Assembly (NCBI RefSeq): GCF_900090045.1
Contig: NC_041784.1
Location: 1,516,001-1,580,000 of the forward strand
DNA length: 64,000 bases
Reading direction: 5' to 3'
Source: Plasmodium malariae
Lineage: Eukaryota > Apicomplexa > Aconoidasida > Haemosporida > Plasmodiidae
Position 1 is the first letter of the stretch. Each line of letters starts with the position of its first letter. Shown piece by piece: positions 43,022-54,372 of this stretch. The position numbers were made by a program, and so were the translations under genes. The notes under the pieces were generated by a model, which saw only the letters and a program-made list of their open reading frames with translations, did not search any database and was not told the DNA's origin.

Positions 43022-45683
43022 CAAGTATGAAAACGTATGTGCCTTTTTTTTCTTTTTTATATTTACATACATTTTAGAGGGGGAAAAAAAACCACGTCTG
43101 ATTACGTACCATGTGCAAAAGTGTTAGCAGTAGCAGTTGTAATGAAGGGCGGAACGAATGAAGGAGTTCACGTCAAGTACCACCCATAGTATACATACAC
43201 ATATGTATAAGCATATTTGCACACATATGTATAAGCATATATATACGCATATATGTATATGGCTATGTATACAGATATGCATACATAATGCAGATTTTAA
43301 AGAGCGTAAGCCCACTTTCTCCGCAAAAAGGACGTACTTTCCTTTTACATATATACTTTTAGATTTTATATTACTTTATTTTATTTTTTATTATTATTAT
43401 TATTTTTTTTTTTTTTTTTTGTTTTGTTTTGTTTTATTCCCTACGGGTTAAATTTTTTCTTTTAATTTTGAAACAGAATTAATGGGTCTAATTATCCTCA
43501 GTGTGTATATATTAGTATGTTTATATATGTATGTACATAAATGTATGTATGTATGCCCTATTTTTTCCTTTTCATTTTTTTTGTTTTGTTTTAATGTCAA
43601 CCACATGTTTAGTGCGTTTCTTTCATACGTTGCTATTAATTAAAAAAAGATGTACTCTGAAAATATGTAACATGTATATTTACGTTATATATATAGAAAG
43701 ACATATGTGTACTTTACATTTTCTTATATCTTCGTGCAAGTGATACATATTGTTTTTAAATCTTTTATCTCAAAATTTTTGGATACGTACATATTTCCAT
43801 TCGTATATATGTATATGTACTTAGTTCATATACCTGTACATGTACATATAATCGTATGTGCTCATATATGGTGTGTATATATATGCAATATGTAGCATCA
43901 TACTCCTTTGATGGTACATACAAACATATATACACAAATGTACATTTATGCACAGCCTTCCATATTCTTTTAAACTTCAATTTCAGAATAAAAAGTTTAT
44001 ATGTTAAAATTTTTAAAAATTTTTCCCCAAATTTTTTAATCTTTTTTTAAATGCATTTTTTATCGCATTTTAAGTGCAATTTTTTCCCTTTTCTCTTTTC
44101 GTATGTTTTCTTTTTTTTTTTCCTTTTTCTCCTTTCCTTTTGCTATTTCGTTTTTGCTATTTCGTTTTTGCTATTTCGTTTTTGCTATTTCGTTTTTGCT
44201 ATTTCGTTTTTGCTATTTCGTTTTTGCTATTTCGTTTTTGCTTATTCGTTTTTGCTTTTTTCGTTTTTGCTATTTCGTTTTTGCTATTTCGTTTTTGCTT
44301 TTTCGTTTTTGCTTTTTCGTTTTTGCTTTTTCGTTTTGCTTTTTCGTTTTTGCTTTTTCGTTTTTGCTTTTCGTTTTTGCTTTTTCGTTTTTGCTTTTTC
44401 GTTTTTGCTTTTTCGTTTTTGCTTTTTCGTTTTTGCTTTTTCGTTTTTGCTTTTTCGTTTTTGCTTTTTCTATTTTCCTATATTTTTTCTCTTTTCTCTT
44501 AAAGATTAACTGTTAAAAATATCCTTCTTAATTAATTTGTAAATTTTATAGTATACTTATTCCTCAGTTATCCATTCTTCGCTCTTCTTCTTTTATCTAT
44601 ATGTAAGGTACGATATATATGTATAATGAAATGACCTATGTCCTGTTTGTTTTTTGACTTTTTTTTTTTTTTTTTTTCATATGCCGTTGTTAAAAAAACA
44701 AGAATTCTTTTTTTTCTTTTTGTTTTTTATATACATACATATATATGAAGCTACAAATAATATTTTTTTTTTGTAGCTATGTAATGTGGGGTATTTATTA
44801 TTTTATATTTTTTTATTTTTTTTCATATTGTACCATATTATATGGCCGAACATTTTGAAATTCAAAAAAACACAAACCGCATAAAAATATATAACTATAT
44901 ATTCTTCTTATTTTGTTATGTAAATGTGAGAGGGGATTTTTTTGCGTTTTAATATATATCATCAGTATGTTTTAATATACATTTTATTTTTTATTTTTAT
45001 TTTTTATATTTATTTTTTATATTTATTTTTTATTTTATTATTTTTTTTTTTCCCATTCGCTTTTATTCCTAGCTCTTTTTTTACGTATTTTTGTTCCTTA
45101 TTCGCTTTTCAGCTGTATCGAAAACTATTTATTTATTTTTTTTTATTTGAAAAAATCATTCCAGCTGCAAAATATAAAAATAGATGTTTACAAATAAATC
45201 GAAACGTTTGTAATGTATTTGGATAACTGCTCAATTAGTAGTAATAAATATTAAGTTCAGCATATACTTATGTATGTATGTATGTATATATGTATGTATG
45301 TATATATGTATGTATGTATATATGTATGTATGCACATGTATGTAAATATTTATATGAAAATATTTTTATATTTTGAAGCGGAGAACATGATAAACATTAC
45401 ATTTTTATGTATAAGCATTGTTGTTACCTTTTTTGTTTTCTTCTAATTGTGTTTGTAAAATTTGCACAAGCAGAGCAGAATAAGCAATTCTTAGTAGTAC
45501 ATACGGCTCTGATAAGTCCGCATAAGCATCTGTATATATCATATATGCGTACAGGTAAACAGGTGTTTATATAAGCATATATAAATATATATATATATTT
45601 ATATATATATATATGAATTTGCATATTCACATTTGTATACGTACAATATACGCAATTCTCGAAGTATAATATATATGTACACA

Positions 45684-45722
<39 letters not shown>

Positions 45723-45767
45723 TCGTACACATTCGAACGCGCTATCCCCTCGTGAGTGCCCCAAAAA
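43022..45767. other. Intergenic region between helicase and GYF genes
   Basis: 2.7 kb. Poly(T) at 43405, a 14-bp TTTTTGCTATTTCG minisatellite (44138-44470), AT-rich sequence, TATG repeats (45265-45330) and (AT)n just before the GYF gene. No gene supported. Confidence 0.8.
44138..44470. repeat. 14-bp minisatellite, units TTTTTGCTATTTCG and TTTTTGCTTTTTCG
   Basis: About 23 copies; the left part uses the TATTTCG form and the right part the TTTTTCG form, a switch that suggests two expansion phases. Occasional one-base indels. All three + frames stay open over it; these are artefacts. Confidence 0.95.
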
Positions 45768-48527
45768 ATGCTGAATGAGGACAGCATAGAGGTTGATCTA
45801 GTGAAAATAGAAAATGAGCTAAAGAAAAACCAAGACGATATTGAAAAAAAAAAAAAAAAAAAAGTGCAATTTTCTGATAAAAATGAAACCATATATTATG
45901 AAAAAGATGAAAATGAAAATAATTATTTTAATTTTGCCTTAAACAATTTTAATTATTTTGAATGTTTTTACAATGAAATGTATAACATTGATTTTAATGA
46001 AGGGGAATATAAAAATGAAGATACAATTTTAAATGTAGAAGACAGAACTGCAGCTTACGATAATAATGATGAACCTTTTGAAAACAGTAAGGAGGCTGAT
46101 GAGGACTATAAGGAAGGGGAGCAGTCAAAAAAACAATTAGGAAAAAAGGGTATGAATGATAGCACCAGTGCTGATGATATTGGTAACAACAACAGCAGCA
46201 ACAACAGCAGTAATGGTGTGAAAGACTATGTAACTAAAAGAGAAAGATTTAATCAAACGTTCAATGAGGACTGTTCCTTCGAAATTGACGATATACAAAA
46301 AGCATTAATAAATGCGGAGGAGCGAACGACAAACTATAGTAAAGATTATTTCGGATATGATATTGAGCCATTTAATATGAAAAATGAATTAAAAGAAGGA
46401 TATATAGACAAACATGGTAATTACATTTATAATGATTATGATTATGAGGATGTTGAAGAGGCATGGTTAAAAGCAGTAGATGAAGAGGATCCATTTACGA
46501 CATTTTCCAATCATAAATTAAAGTCAAAAATACATAATGCAGCTATGTCCACGATTGGTGATAATAACAGTAACGGCAGTGGTAACCGTAACTGTAATAG
46601 TAGAACTAATATCAGTAGTAATGGCAGTAGTAATGGCAGTAGTAATATAAGTAGTAATAGCAGTAGTAATATCAGTAGTAATAGCAGTAGTAATATCAGT
46701 AGTAATAGCAGTAGTAATATCAGTAGTAATAGCAGTAGTAATATCAGTAGTAATAGCAGTAGTAATATCAGTAGTAATAGCAGTAGTAATAATTTAAATA
46801 ATTATATGCGCACTGTGAATATATACGATGCGCTATACTCTCTGTCCTGTTTATTAATTGACAAAGAGACACCAATTAAAGCGATGATAAGATATAAGAA
46901 TGATTTAAAATTATGTAAAAATTATTTAAACGAGTGTAAACTGAAATTACAGAAATTTAATTCTTTTGTTACATCAGATGCAGAAAAGTCTACATTGCTT
47001 GACGACCATACGGTTGTAATTGATGGTCAGTCATTTAACGATATGCATTCAGATAGACCTCCCTCAAATTATGGAGGACAAAATAAAAGAAATATATTGC
47101 AAGTTAATATTAAAAGGAGCAGGAGGTGGAAGAAGGACTACTCTGATAGTGGGGGGAAGAGGCAAAATACTCAGGACAACAACCTCGAGGGGGATGATAT
47201 TAATGAACAACATGAGGAGGAAGTAAAGGTGGACAAGGTGAAGGTAGATAACACGAATGAAGTGAATGGGAAGGAGGACCGAGCAGATGATGAGAAACAC
47301 GATGAAGAGCAAATGGTGGGGAAGCCCCCACCAAGGGAAGATGTCAAAGAGGAGAAGGTGAAGGATAAAGAAGTGAAGCAAGAACTGAAAGAGGAGGATT
47401 CTAACGAGGCAACTGCTAATGAGACAACTACTAACGAGGCAACTGCTAATGAGACAACTACTAACGAGGCAACTGCTAACGAGGCAACTGCTAACGAGGC
47501 AACTGCTAACGAGGCAACTGCTAACGAGGCAACTGCTAACGAGGCAACTGCTAATGAGACAACTACTAACGAGGCAACTGCTAATGAGACAACTACTAAC
47601 GAGGCAACTGCTAATGAGACAACTACTAACGAGGCAACTGCTAATGAGACAACTACTAACGAGGCAACTGCTAATGAGACAACTACTAACGAGGCAACTA
47701 CTAACGAGGCAACTACTAACGAGGCAACTACTAACGAGGCAACTGCAAATGAGGAAAATATTAACGAAGTTATCAAAGTGAACATTGACACATGCTGGGA
47801 GTCGATGAATGGTGAAGAATGCATAACTACTAATAAAGAAGAAAATGAGACAGGAGTATTGGATGATGAAAAATTAAAAGAATTGCAAAAATTAGAAGAG
47901 GCATATCAAAAGATAACTCTCGATTACAAAACAATAGAAAGACGGTTTAACAATTTAATTGATTTAACACAAAAATTAACGAATGAATATAAGAATGTGT
48001 ACTTTTTAACAAAAAATGAATTTGAATCCTTATGTAAAAAATTAGAACAATACAAGGAAAATATAGAAATACAATGGCAATTTAAATGGAATTGTGATAG
48101 TAACAATAATATTTATGGTCCTTATAATTATTATGATATATATAATTTCATATCAGTTGGAATTGTATCTGCAGTAAATCCTATACAACTAAGAAGAATA
48201 AATAATGAAAACAAAGTTATAGAAAACATTTGGCAAATGTATGATGCTGTTAACTACTTAACTTTTGTTAGTAATGAAAATATTAAGAAAAAAAGAAAAC
48301 TTGATGAAACCCACATTTTTGATTATGCAGAGGATGGAAATGAGAAAGGAGAAGAAAATGATGATGATGATAATGATGATAATTCTGTAGATGACAATTA
48401 TGAAATAAAAAAAAAAAGAAGGAAAAAAAAAAAGGGGTTAATTCAAATATCCAAAAAAAAGGAAAAATTGCAAGATGAGGAGGACAGTGATGATAATGAA
48501 GATGATTATGAAAGTTACGAAATTTGA
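45768..48527 (+). CDS. CD2BP2/Lin1 (Snu40)-like GYF-domain protein
   Basis: 919 residues, single exon; the ATG of MLNEDS is the first in frame. CD2BP2 (U5-52K; yeast Lin1/Snu40) binds the U5 snRNP in pre-mRNA splicing through a GYF domain that recognises proline-rich ligands. The GYF domain lies at about 768-835: W-x-F-K-W (W770), then IYGPYNYYDIYNFI and a SVGIVSAVNPIQLRRI strand, matching the family G-P-F/Y ... W/F ... G core. Near 200-235 sits the second family hallmark (PFNMKNELKEGYIDKHGNYI ... EEAWL), like the PFNLxEEMEEGxFDxxGNY of CD2BP2. Lineage inserts: an Asn/Ser array (SSNISSNS, nt 46615-46795) and a T/A/N/E decapeptide array (NEATANETTT, nt 47400-47755). The C-terminus is Lys- and Asp/Glu-rich and may carry a nuclear signal. 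The combination of both hallmarks makes the assignment good. Confidence 0.85.
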   Translation: MLNEDSIEVDLVKIENELKKNQDDIEKKKKKKVQFSDKNETIYYEKDENENNYFNFALNNFNYFECFYNEMYNIDFNEGEYKNEDTILNVEDRTAAYDNNDEPFENSKEADEDYKEGEQSKKQLGKKGMNDSTSADDIGNNNSSNNSSNGVKDYVTKRERFNQTFNEDCSFEIDDIQKALINAEERTTNYSKDYFGYDIEPFNMKNELKEGYIDKHGNYIYNDYDYEDVEEAWLKAVDEEDPFTTFSNHKLKSKIHNAAMSTIGDNNSNGSGNRNCNSRTNISSNGSSNGSSNISSNSSSNISSNSSSNISSNSSSNISSNSSSNISSNSSSNISSNSSSNNLNNYMRTVNIYDALYSLSCLLIDKETPIKAMIRYKNDLKLCKNYLNECKLKLQKFNSFVTSDAEKSTLLDDHTVVIDGQSFNDMHSDRPPSNYGGQNKRNILQVNIKRSRRWKKDYSDSGGKRQNTQDNNLEGDDINEQHEEEVKVDKVKVDNTNEVNGKEDRADDEKHDEEQMVGKPPPREDVKEEKVKDKEVKQELKEEDSNEATANETTTNEATANETTTNEATANEATANEATANEATANEATANEATANETTTNEATANETTTNEATANETTTNEATANETTTNEATANETTTNEATTNEATTNEATTNEATANEENINEVIKVNIDTCWESMNGEECITTNKEENETGVLDDEKLKELQKLEEAYQKITLDYKTIERRFNNLIDLTQKLTNEYKNVYFLTKNEFESLCKKLEQYKENIEIQWQFKWNCDSNNNIYGPYNYYDIYNFISVGIVSAVNPIQLRRINNENKVIENIWQMYDAVNYLTFVSNENIKKKRKLDETHIFDYAEDGNEKGEENDDDDNDDNSVDDNYEIKKKRRKKKKGLIQISKKKEKLQDEEDSDDNEDDYESYEI
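46615..46795 (+). repeat. In-frame Asn/Ser repeat within the GYF gene
   Basis: About nine copies of an 18- to 24-base AGTAGTAATATCAGTAGTAAT-like unit coding for SSNISSNS. Confidence 0.9.
47400..47755 (+). repeat. In-frame 15/30-bp repeat within the GYF gene
   Basis: About 23 copies of a 15-base pentapeptide unit NEATA or NETTT (AACGAGGCAACTGCT and AATGAGACAACTACT types), often alternating to make a 30-base higher-order unit. The antisense and +1 frames also stay open, as expected from the period. Confidence 0.95.
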
Positions 48528-50119
48528 TCATATATATATATGTGTATGTATATATGTGTACATGTATATTTATAGCTATATATATGCATTTATATACAAG
48601 AAATAGGAAAAGATATATGTTTTTATCCCCCTTTTAGCATTTGATGTGTAGGAGGTTGGTTTGGGGATTTTTACGTAATTTGAGTATTCGGATAGATTGC
48701 AGATATTTGAATTTGTAAAAACAGGTAAAAAAAAAAAAATATAATAAAAATAATATTAAAATTAATAATAGTAGTAATAGGAATGGTAATAATAATGATA
48801 ATCGTATTGGTATTAGTAATGGTAGTAATTAAACTGCAAAGAAATGTTACAGCATCAATTTAAAATTAAAATAAGCGAAGATGCAAATGTAGTTTGAGCT
48901 CAGAACAAATAAAAATTCTCCTGAACTGTTAAGCTGAAATTTTAATTGATTCGTTTAATGTCCCCTTTTTTTCTTTTTCTTCTTTTTTTTTTTTTAATTA
49001 TTTACCAAATATTCTTTTTGTTTTTAAGACTATTTTAATTGGCGCATATATATATATATAATGCACCGGTTGGCATTTGCTTTACAGTTATATGTAAGAA
49101 TTTAATTTTACAAAATGTAATTACTTTCAAATGGATATTTGAGGCCAGATGAGAAGGAAATATAGAAAATTATAAGTTGCACCAAGGTATTCATAAAATT
49201 CCCATTACGCATGTACAACCATCATGTACGTATTGTATGTATGCCATCGTATGTGTGCCACTGTATATGTGGCATACGAGTTGTCATATGTATATGATCT
49301 TCATATTGTGGTACAAAAAAAAAAAAAAAAAAATGAGAAGAATATGTGTTATTATGCAAGATGAGAACAACATAGTTTAATAAATAATTGCACAAATGCA
49401 TATTTGTAAAGGCTTTAAAATACTAAAGGCATAATAAATAAATGATTATATTTTATTTCATGAACACCTGAGATAATATTTTTATTAGTGGAACTTAACA
49501 CAATGTTGTAAGAGGTGTCCCATGATGTGTGTAGGTTAACACACACACACACACGCGCGCAGACACATATGTATATATACGCGTGCATATATACATATAT
49601 ATAAATATATAGATATAGATATGATTGTAATAAGTTGCAACCACTTAAATAAAATATAACATATTTTAATTTTTCATAAACCCTTTGCAATCCTTCATTT
49701 ATTATGATGATAGTACATTGACCTCATTCCATCCTATTTCGTTTTACTTCATTTAATTTCGTTTTACTTCATTTAATTTCGTTTTACTTCATTCAATTTC
49801 GTTTTACTTCATTCAACTTCGTTTTACTTCATTCAATTTCGTTTTACTTCATTCAATTTCGTTATACTTTTTGATTTTACTTTATTATATTATATCTTTT
49901 TTTTTGTTATTTTTTCCATTTCTCACCACTTATTTGTAATATATGCAACATAAGCATGTTATGAAAATTTATATTAAGATAAAAATATGACATATGTTTA
50001 AACACGTATATAATATGTAAAAATGTACATGTATACGTGTTTATACATTCATACATTTTTCTACATATATACGCTTTACATTATTATTATTATGAACTGT
50101 TCATACAATTTTAATAAAG

Positions 50120-50151
<32 letters not shown>

Positions 50152-51254
50152 CATAATTTAAAAATATACAGTGAAAATAAAAACATAAATTAAGGAATTA
50201 TTCAACAAGTTTTTTTTTCTTCTCATTTTACAGATATTATTTTTCTCAGTGTACTTTTTACATATACTTAATATATATAAGAATATGCATATGTATATTT
50301 ATATATATATATATATATATTATACGCATTAACCATGTATATGTAAAAAGTTGAAAAATAATATTCATAAAATAACCATTTTTTTATCGAATTTTTTTTT
50401 TTTTTTTTCTGAACATGATATAAAAAAAAAAAAAAAAAAGGAAAAAGAAAAATGGCTGATTGACAATATGTTTATCGAAAAGCAAAAAAAAAAAAAAAAA
50501 AATTATGAATTCTGAACATAGTAATATTTATTAAAAAGCTTAAAATCCATCTCCTTTAAAATAAAATTACGCGTAGAGATTACTATAAAAAAGAAGCGTA
50601 AATATATGTGCAAGTAATTATGTATCAATTGTATGTATATATATAACTGTGCATATATACAGAAGTATATTTTTTTTTAATTGGAACATGTACAAAATGT
50701 GATAACATATAAATTCTATTTTTCCAAAAAATGATGTTTTTTTAATACATTGGAAGAAATAAATATTTTTTGCTTTTTATAAAATTATAAAAAGAGGGTA
50801 TTACCTGCTCTTAATTTTTTTTTCCTCATTTACATTTGAAAAAATGAGAAATATTATTGTCACTCATTAAATGTATGTATTATATATACATATTTGACTG
50901 TTAAATATTATTATATATCTATTTGTAAATTTGTTTATATTTTTTTCATTTCCATTTTCATGCACCACATAGCGAAAGGAGGAGTGTATAGTATTAATAA
51001 GACTGTTAAAGTTGTTGGTTACCATTTTTCATTTAATTCTTTTTATCGTATTGTATTCCTTTTCCGTGCTTCTCTAATGAAGTTTATTTGATGGCATTTT
51101 TAGCTGCATATAAATATACATATATGTTATCTATATTTGTATATGTGTACATGTTTGCATTTACGAATTTGTACATATATACATATTATACATATATATA
51201 TACATATTATACATATATATATATATAAAGTGCATATACGTACATATTTCTATA
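48528..51254. other. Intergenic region between GYF and PP1 inhibitor-3 genes
   Basis: 2.7 kb. AATAATAGTAATAGG repeats (48760-48830), a short CA/CGCG run (49541-49563), a 20-bp repeat (49738-49865), poly(T) at 50126, poly(A) at 50420 and 50490, (AT)n near 50305 and 51195. No gene supported. Confidence 0.8.
49738..49865. repeat. 20-bp minisatellite, unit TTCGTTTTACTTCATTCAAT
   Basis: Six to seven copies with TTTAAT and TCAACT variants. Confidence 0.92.
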
Positions 51255-52278
51255 ATGTCTCATGTTCACTCGTCATCAACAACGACGACTACGTATGTTC
51301 AAGAAACCAATACGAGGAATGACCAAAATGGAAATCAAAACACAATCGTACGAATTTTAAAGTTATCACCTCAAAAAATGGTTAGGTGGGATGATAGCAC
51401 TGTGGATAATGAAAATGCGCAAAAGAAGTCATCAAAAGGTAAGTTTATAAAGATGGTCAAAAAGAGAAATAGGAAAGAGAAAGAGATATAAAAAAGTGAT
51501 AGAGAATGAGAATGTAAATTAAGAGTGACGAGTAGAAAAAAGGTAGTTACATGGAGAGAAAGAAATATAAAATGTTATGTACATGCAAAAATTGCACAAA
51601 TAACATGAAAATTCTTGCATTTAAAGTGTATGCACAAATGCGATATTCGAAGAGGCATTTTGTATTTATTATTTACCATTTAGTGCTTATGTACTTATGT
51701 ACTCATGTACGCATGTATAGTATCTGTACACATAATTATTTTCCGCTTTTTTTTCAAACACATCGTCAAAATAGTATGTTGTATATACCACAAGCCAAAA
51801 AACTTTGGTGAAAGTTCGGACTCCGACTCGGACTCATTTTCATCCAGCAGTGAAAGTAAACATTTTAAAAGAGAAAGGAAAAAAAAAAAATGAAAAATGA
51901 AAAAAAGAAGTACAATTTTAATGTAAAAATTTGCCCATATATATATAAATGACGTTTGTCCATTTATACCAGGGGAGTGTAAGTCTTTTCCAAAAAACGA
52001 GAACAAAAAGGATGAGCGGTAAAATTTTTTATTTTTTTTTACACGCTCTGAGCTCAATATGTGTGTAAATGTACAAATATATGTACATGTATATAATATG
52101 GACTTATAGATAATATGCCTATTTCGGTTTTATATGTAACTGTGTCATATGGTCATACAAAAATTGTAATAAAATATTTTTTGTTATTTACACTGTTTGC
52201 TACATAAAATTTTTGAATTTTTTTTTTTTTTTTTTTTTCAAATATAATAGGACCGAAGAAGAAGGGATAAAGAAATAG
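51255..52278 (+). CDS. Protein phosphatase 1 inhibitor-3 (PPP1R11/Ypi1) homologue, four exons
   Basis: Proposed exons: 51255-51438, 51775-51855, 51973-52018 and 52251-52278, giving 112 residues. Inhibitor-3/Ypi1 is a small, disordered, heat-stable regulator of PP1 in the nucleus. The family core is clear: a Ser/Thr-rich N-terminus, then the PP1-docking RVxF-like motif K41-M-V-R-W45 (KKVEW in animals), followed by TVDNE and KKSSK, and across the first splice join SSKVCCIYHKPKNFGESS, which equals the SSKCCCIYEKPRAFGESS block of animal inhibitor-3. An acidic Ser/Asp stretch follows. Exons 1 and 2 are certain in frame. Exons 3-4 (ECKSFPKNENKKDER then TEEEGIKK) rest on phase-1 and phase-2 joins and are tentative; without the second splice, exon 2 would run on to a Lys-rich stop at 51892. 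Confidence 0.85.
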
Positions 52279-53156
52279 GCAATTGGATCCTTCGATATAT
52301 AACATTCAACTTTGTTATGACTCTTATTTTTTTTTTTTTCCCCTAAGCATATTTGTAACTCTCAAAATTTTACTATTACTCATTATTTATTCGTTCTCTT
52401 GTTTATTTCTATTTTTTAATGTATATGTTTTTTTCTTATTATAATTAATTATTTAAAAAAGAAGCGATAAATTAAAAATTTTTAGCGCCCAAGAAAAAGT
52501 GTTCACCTATACACGGATTTCTACATATATGTATGTATGTTTATGTGTATGCGTATATATGAGTGTGGCTGTATAGGCATGTGTATACTTATGCGCTATT
52601 AACACGCATAACAAATTCCCATTGCAGTTTCCATTTTTTGAATACGCAAAGTAGTGTTAAGCTATTTTGTGTTTATAATTTTTTTACGTTTTACAGTTCA
52701 TTGCTGTAAATAATAATAATAATAGTTACCCTTATTATTATTACTATTATTATTATTATTACTATTATTATTATTATTACTATTATTATTATTATTATTA
52801 TCATTATTACTATTTATTATCATTATTACTATTTATTATCATTAGTACTATTAATTATCATTAGTACTATTTATTATATTATTTTTTTTTTTATTTTATC
52901 TTTTATTTTATTTTAATTTTCAAAGTGGAAATTCATTTGTGTATATATAATAAGAACAAAAAATGAAAACAGTTTTATAATAAGAATATTTTTAAAATTA
53001 TTTTTTGTAAATTTTAAAAAAGACTCAAGGGGGAGAATGCAAGCGAAATGGAGGCAGTGTCCGCACTGTCGTTGTCCCTCCTTATACAAAAAAAAAAAAA
53101 GGGCAAATGAATAAACTAGTGAACGAAGGAGTGAAGTTAAGAGCGGGTTTACCCTC
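52279..53156. other. Intergenic region between convergent inhibitor-3 and F-box-like genes
   Basis: About 880 bp. ATT/ATTACT trinucleotide repeats at 52705-52880 and a poly(A) run at 53088. No gene supported. Confidence 0.8.
52705..52880. repeat. ATT/ATTACT/ATTATCATTACT microsatellite
   Basis: About 175 bp of TTA-based repeats interrupted by ACT and ATC units. Confidence 0.9.
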
Positions 53157-54167
53157 CTATGCATCCCACTTGTAATGGTCAGCGATGGTTAAGTACAAGG
53201 TGCGGTTGTTGTTGGTAGAATCATCATCAGCATAATCATTATCATTATCGTATTGACCACCATAATCAGCATCAAACGCGGCAGCCGCAGAAACCTTATG
53301 ATCATTTTGGGCGTTTCTTTTCTTTTTTTTCTTTTTTTTCCTTTTCTCCTGAACATCAACTAACTCGTTTCCGTATTCATAAAACAGCTGTATCCAAATA
53401 CGATGAGTAATATGATGTCCACAATTAACCAAATATTCTGTTTTTTTAAAAATACAGCTCCCTTTATATTTGTTAAGAACAAGCATCATACATTTAATAT
53501 ACTCCAAAAGAAGCAAGGAAAGAAACTGAGTAGACTTTCTAAAGTAACATACACTCCACATGAGTTCATCATCAATAATAGTTAATCGTTTATAATATTC
53601 TTGAACAAAATCAACCATAGTAATATTTTCTGTTTTGTATTGTTTAATTCCTTGTATTTCATTCGTAGGTATACATGTATGAGGTAAAGGATTAGTATGA
53701 TTACAACATGATATAAGATTTTCATTAAAGTAATCTAAACTAATAAAAATAGTACTTTCCATTGAATCTTTTGTAATAGCACAAAAACTTTTATTCTTTT
53801 CTAGTTCTTTTAATACTAAAGGGTATAATGTTCTATCTATTGGTTTAAGTTTTCCACTTTTAAAAAAAAAATAATCAATTACATTTTTCCAGTAATGTAT
53901 ATTAGTTTTTATTTCTTGATCTTTAAAAGATAAGGAATATAAAATTTTTCGAAGATATAAACTTACTATTTCGTTGTCAATTTTGGAACACTCCTTAAAT
54001 TTCATCAACGTTTTACAGTCCACAAAATTGAATACATAACTTATTATATTGTGCTTTACAAACATGTTTTTATCATTCCTTTGGAATAATTTCTTGTGAA
54101 GGTGGCAATTCTCTTTCGGGGGATCACCTGAAAGGAGGAAACGCGTCATCGGCGCATCCATGTAGAG

Positions 54168-54200
<33 letters not shown>

Positions 54201-54341
54201 CATATATACATACATATATACATACTTACATACATACATACTTACATACATACATACTTACATACATACATACTTACATACATACATACTTACATACATA
54301 CATACTTACATACATACATACTTACATACATACATACATAC

Positions 54342-54372
<31 letters not shown>

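Noticed and set aside
47171..47824. 217-residue minus-strand VASLVV repeat frame
   Set aside because: Antisense of the NEATA/NETTT repeat of the GYF protein.
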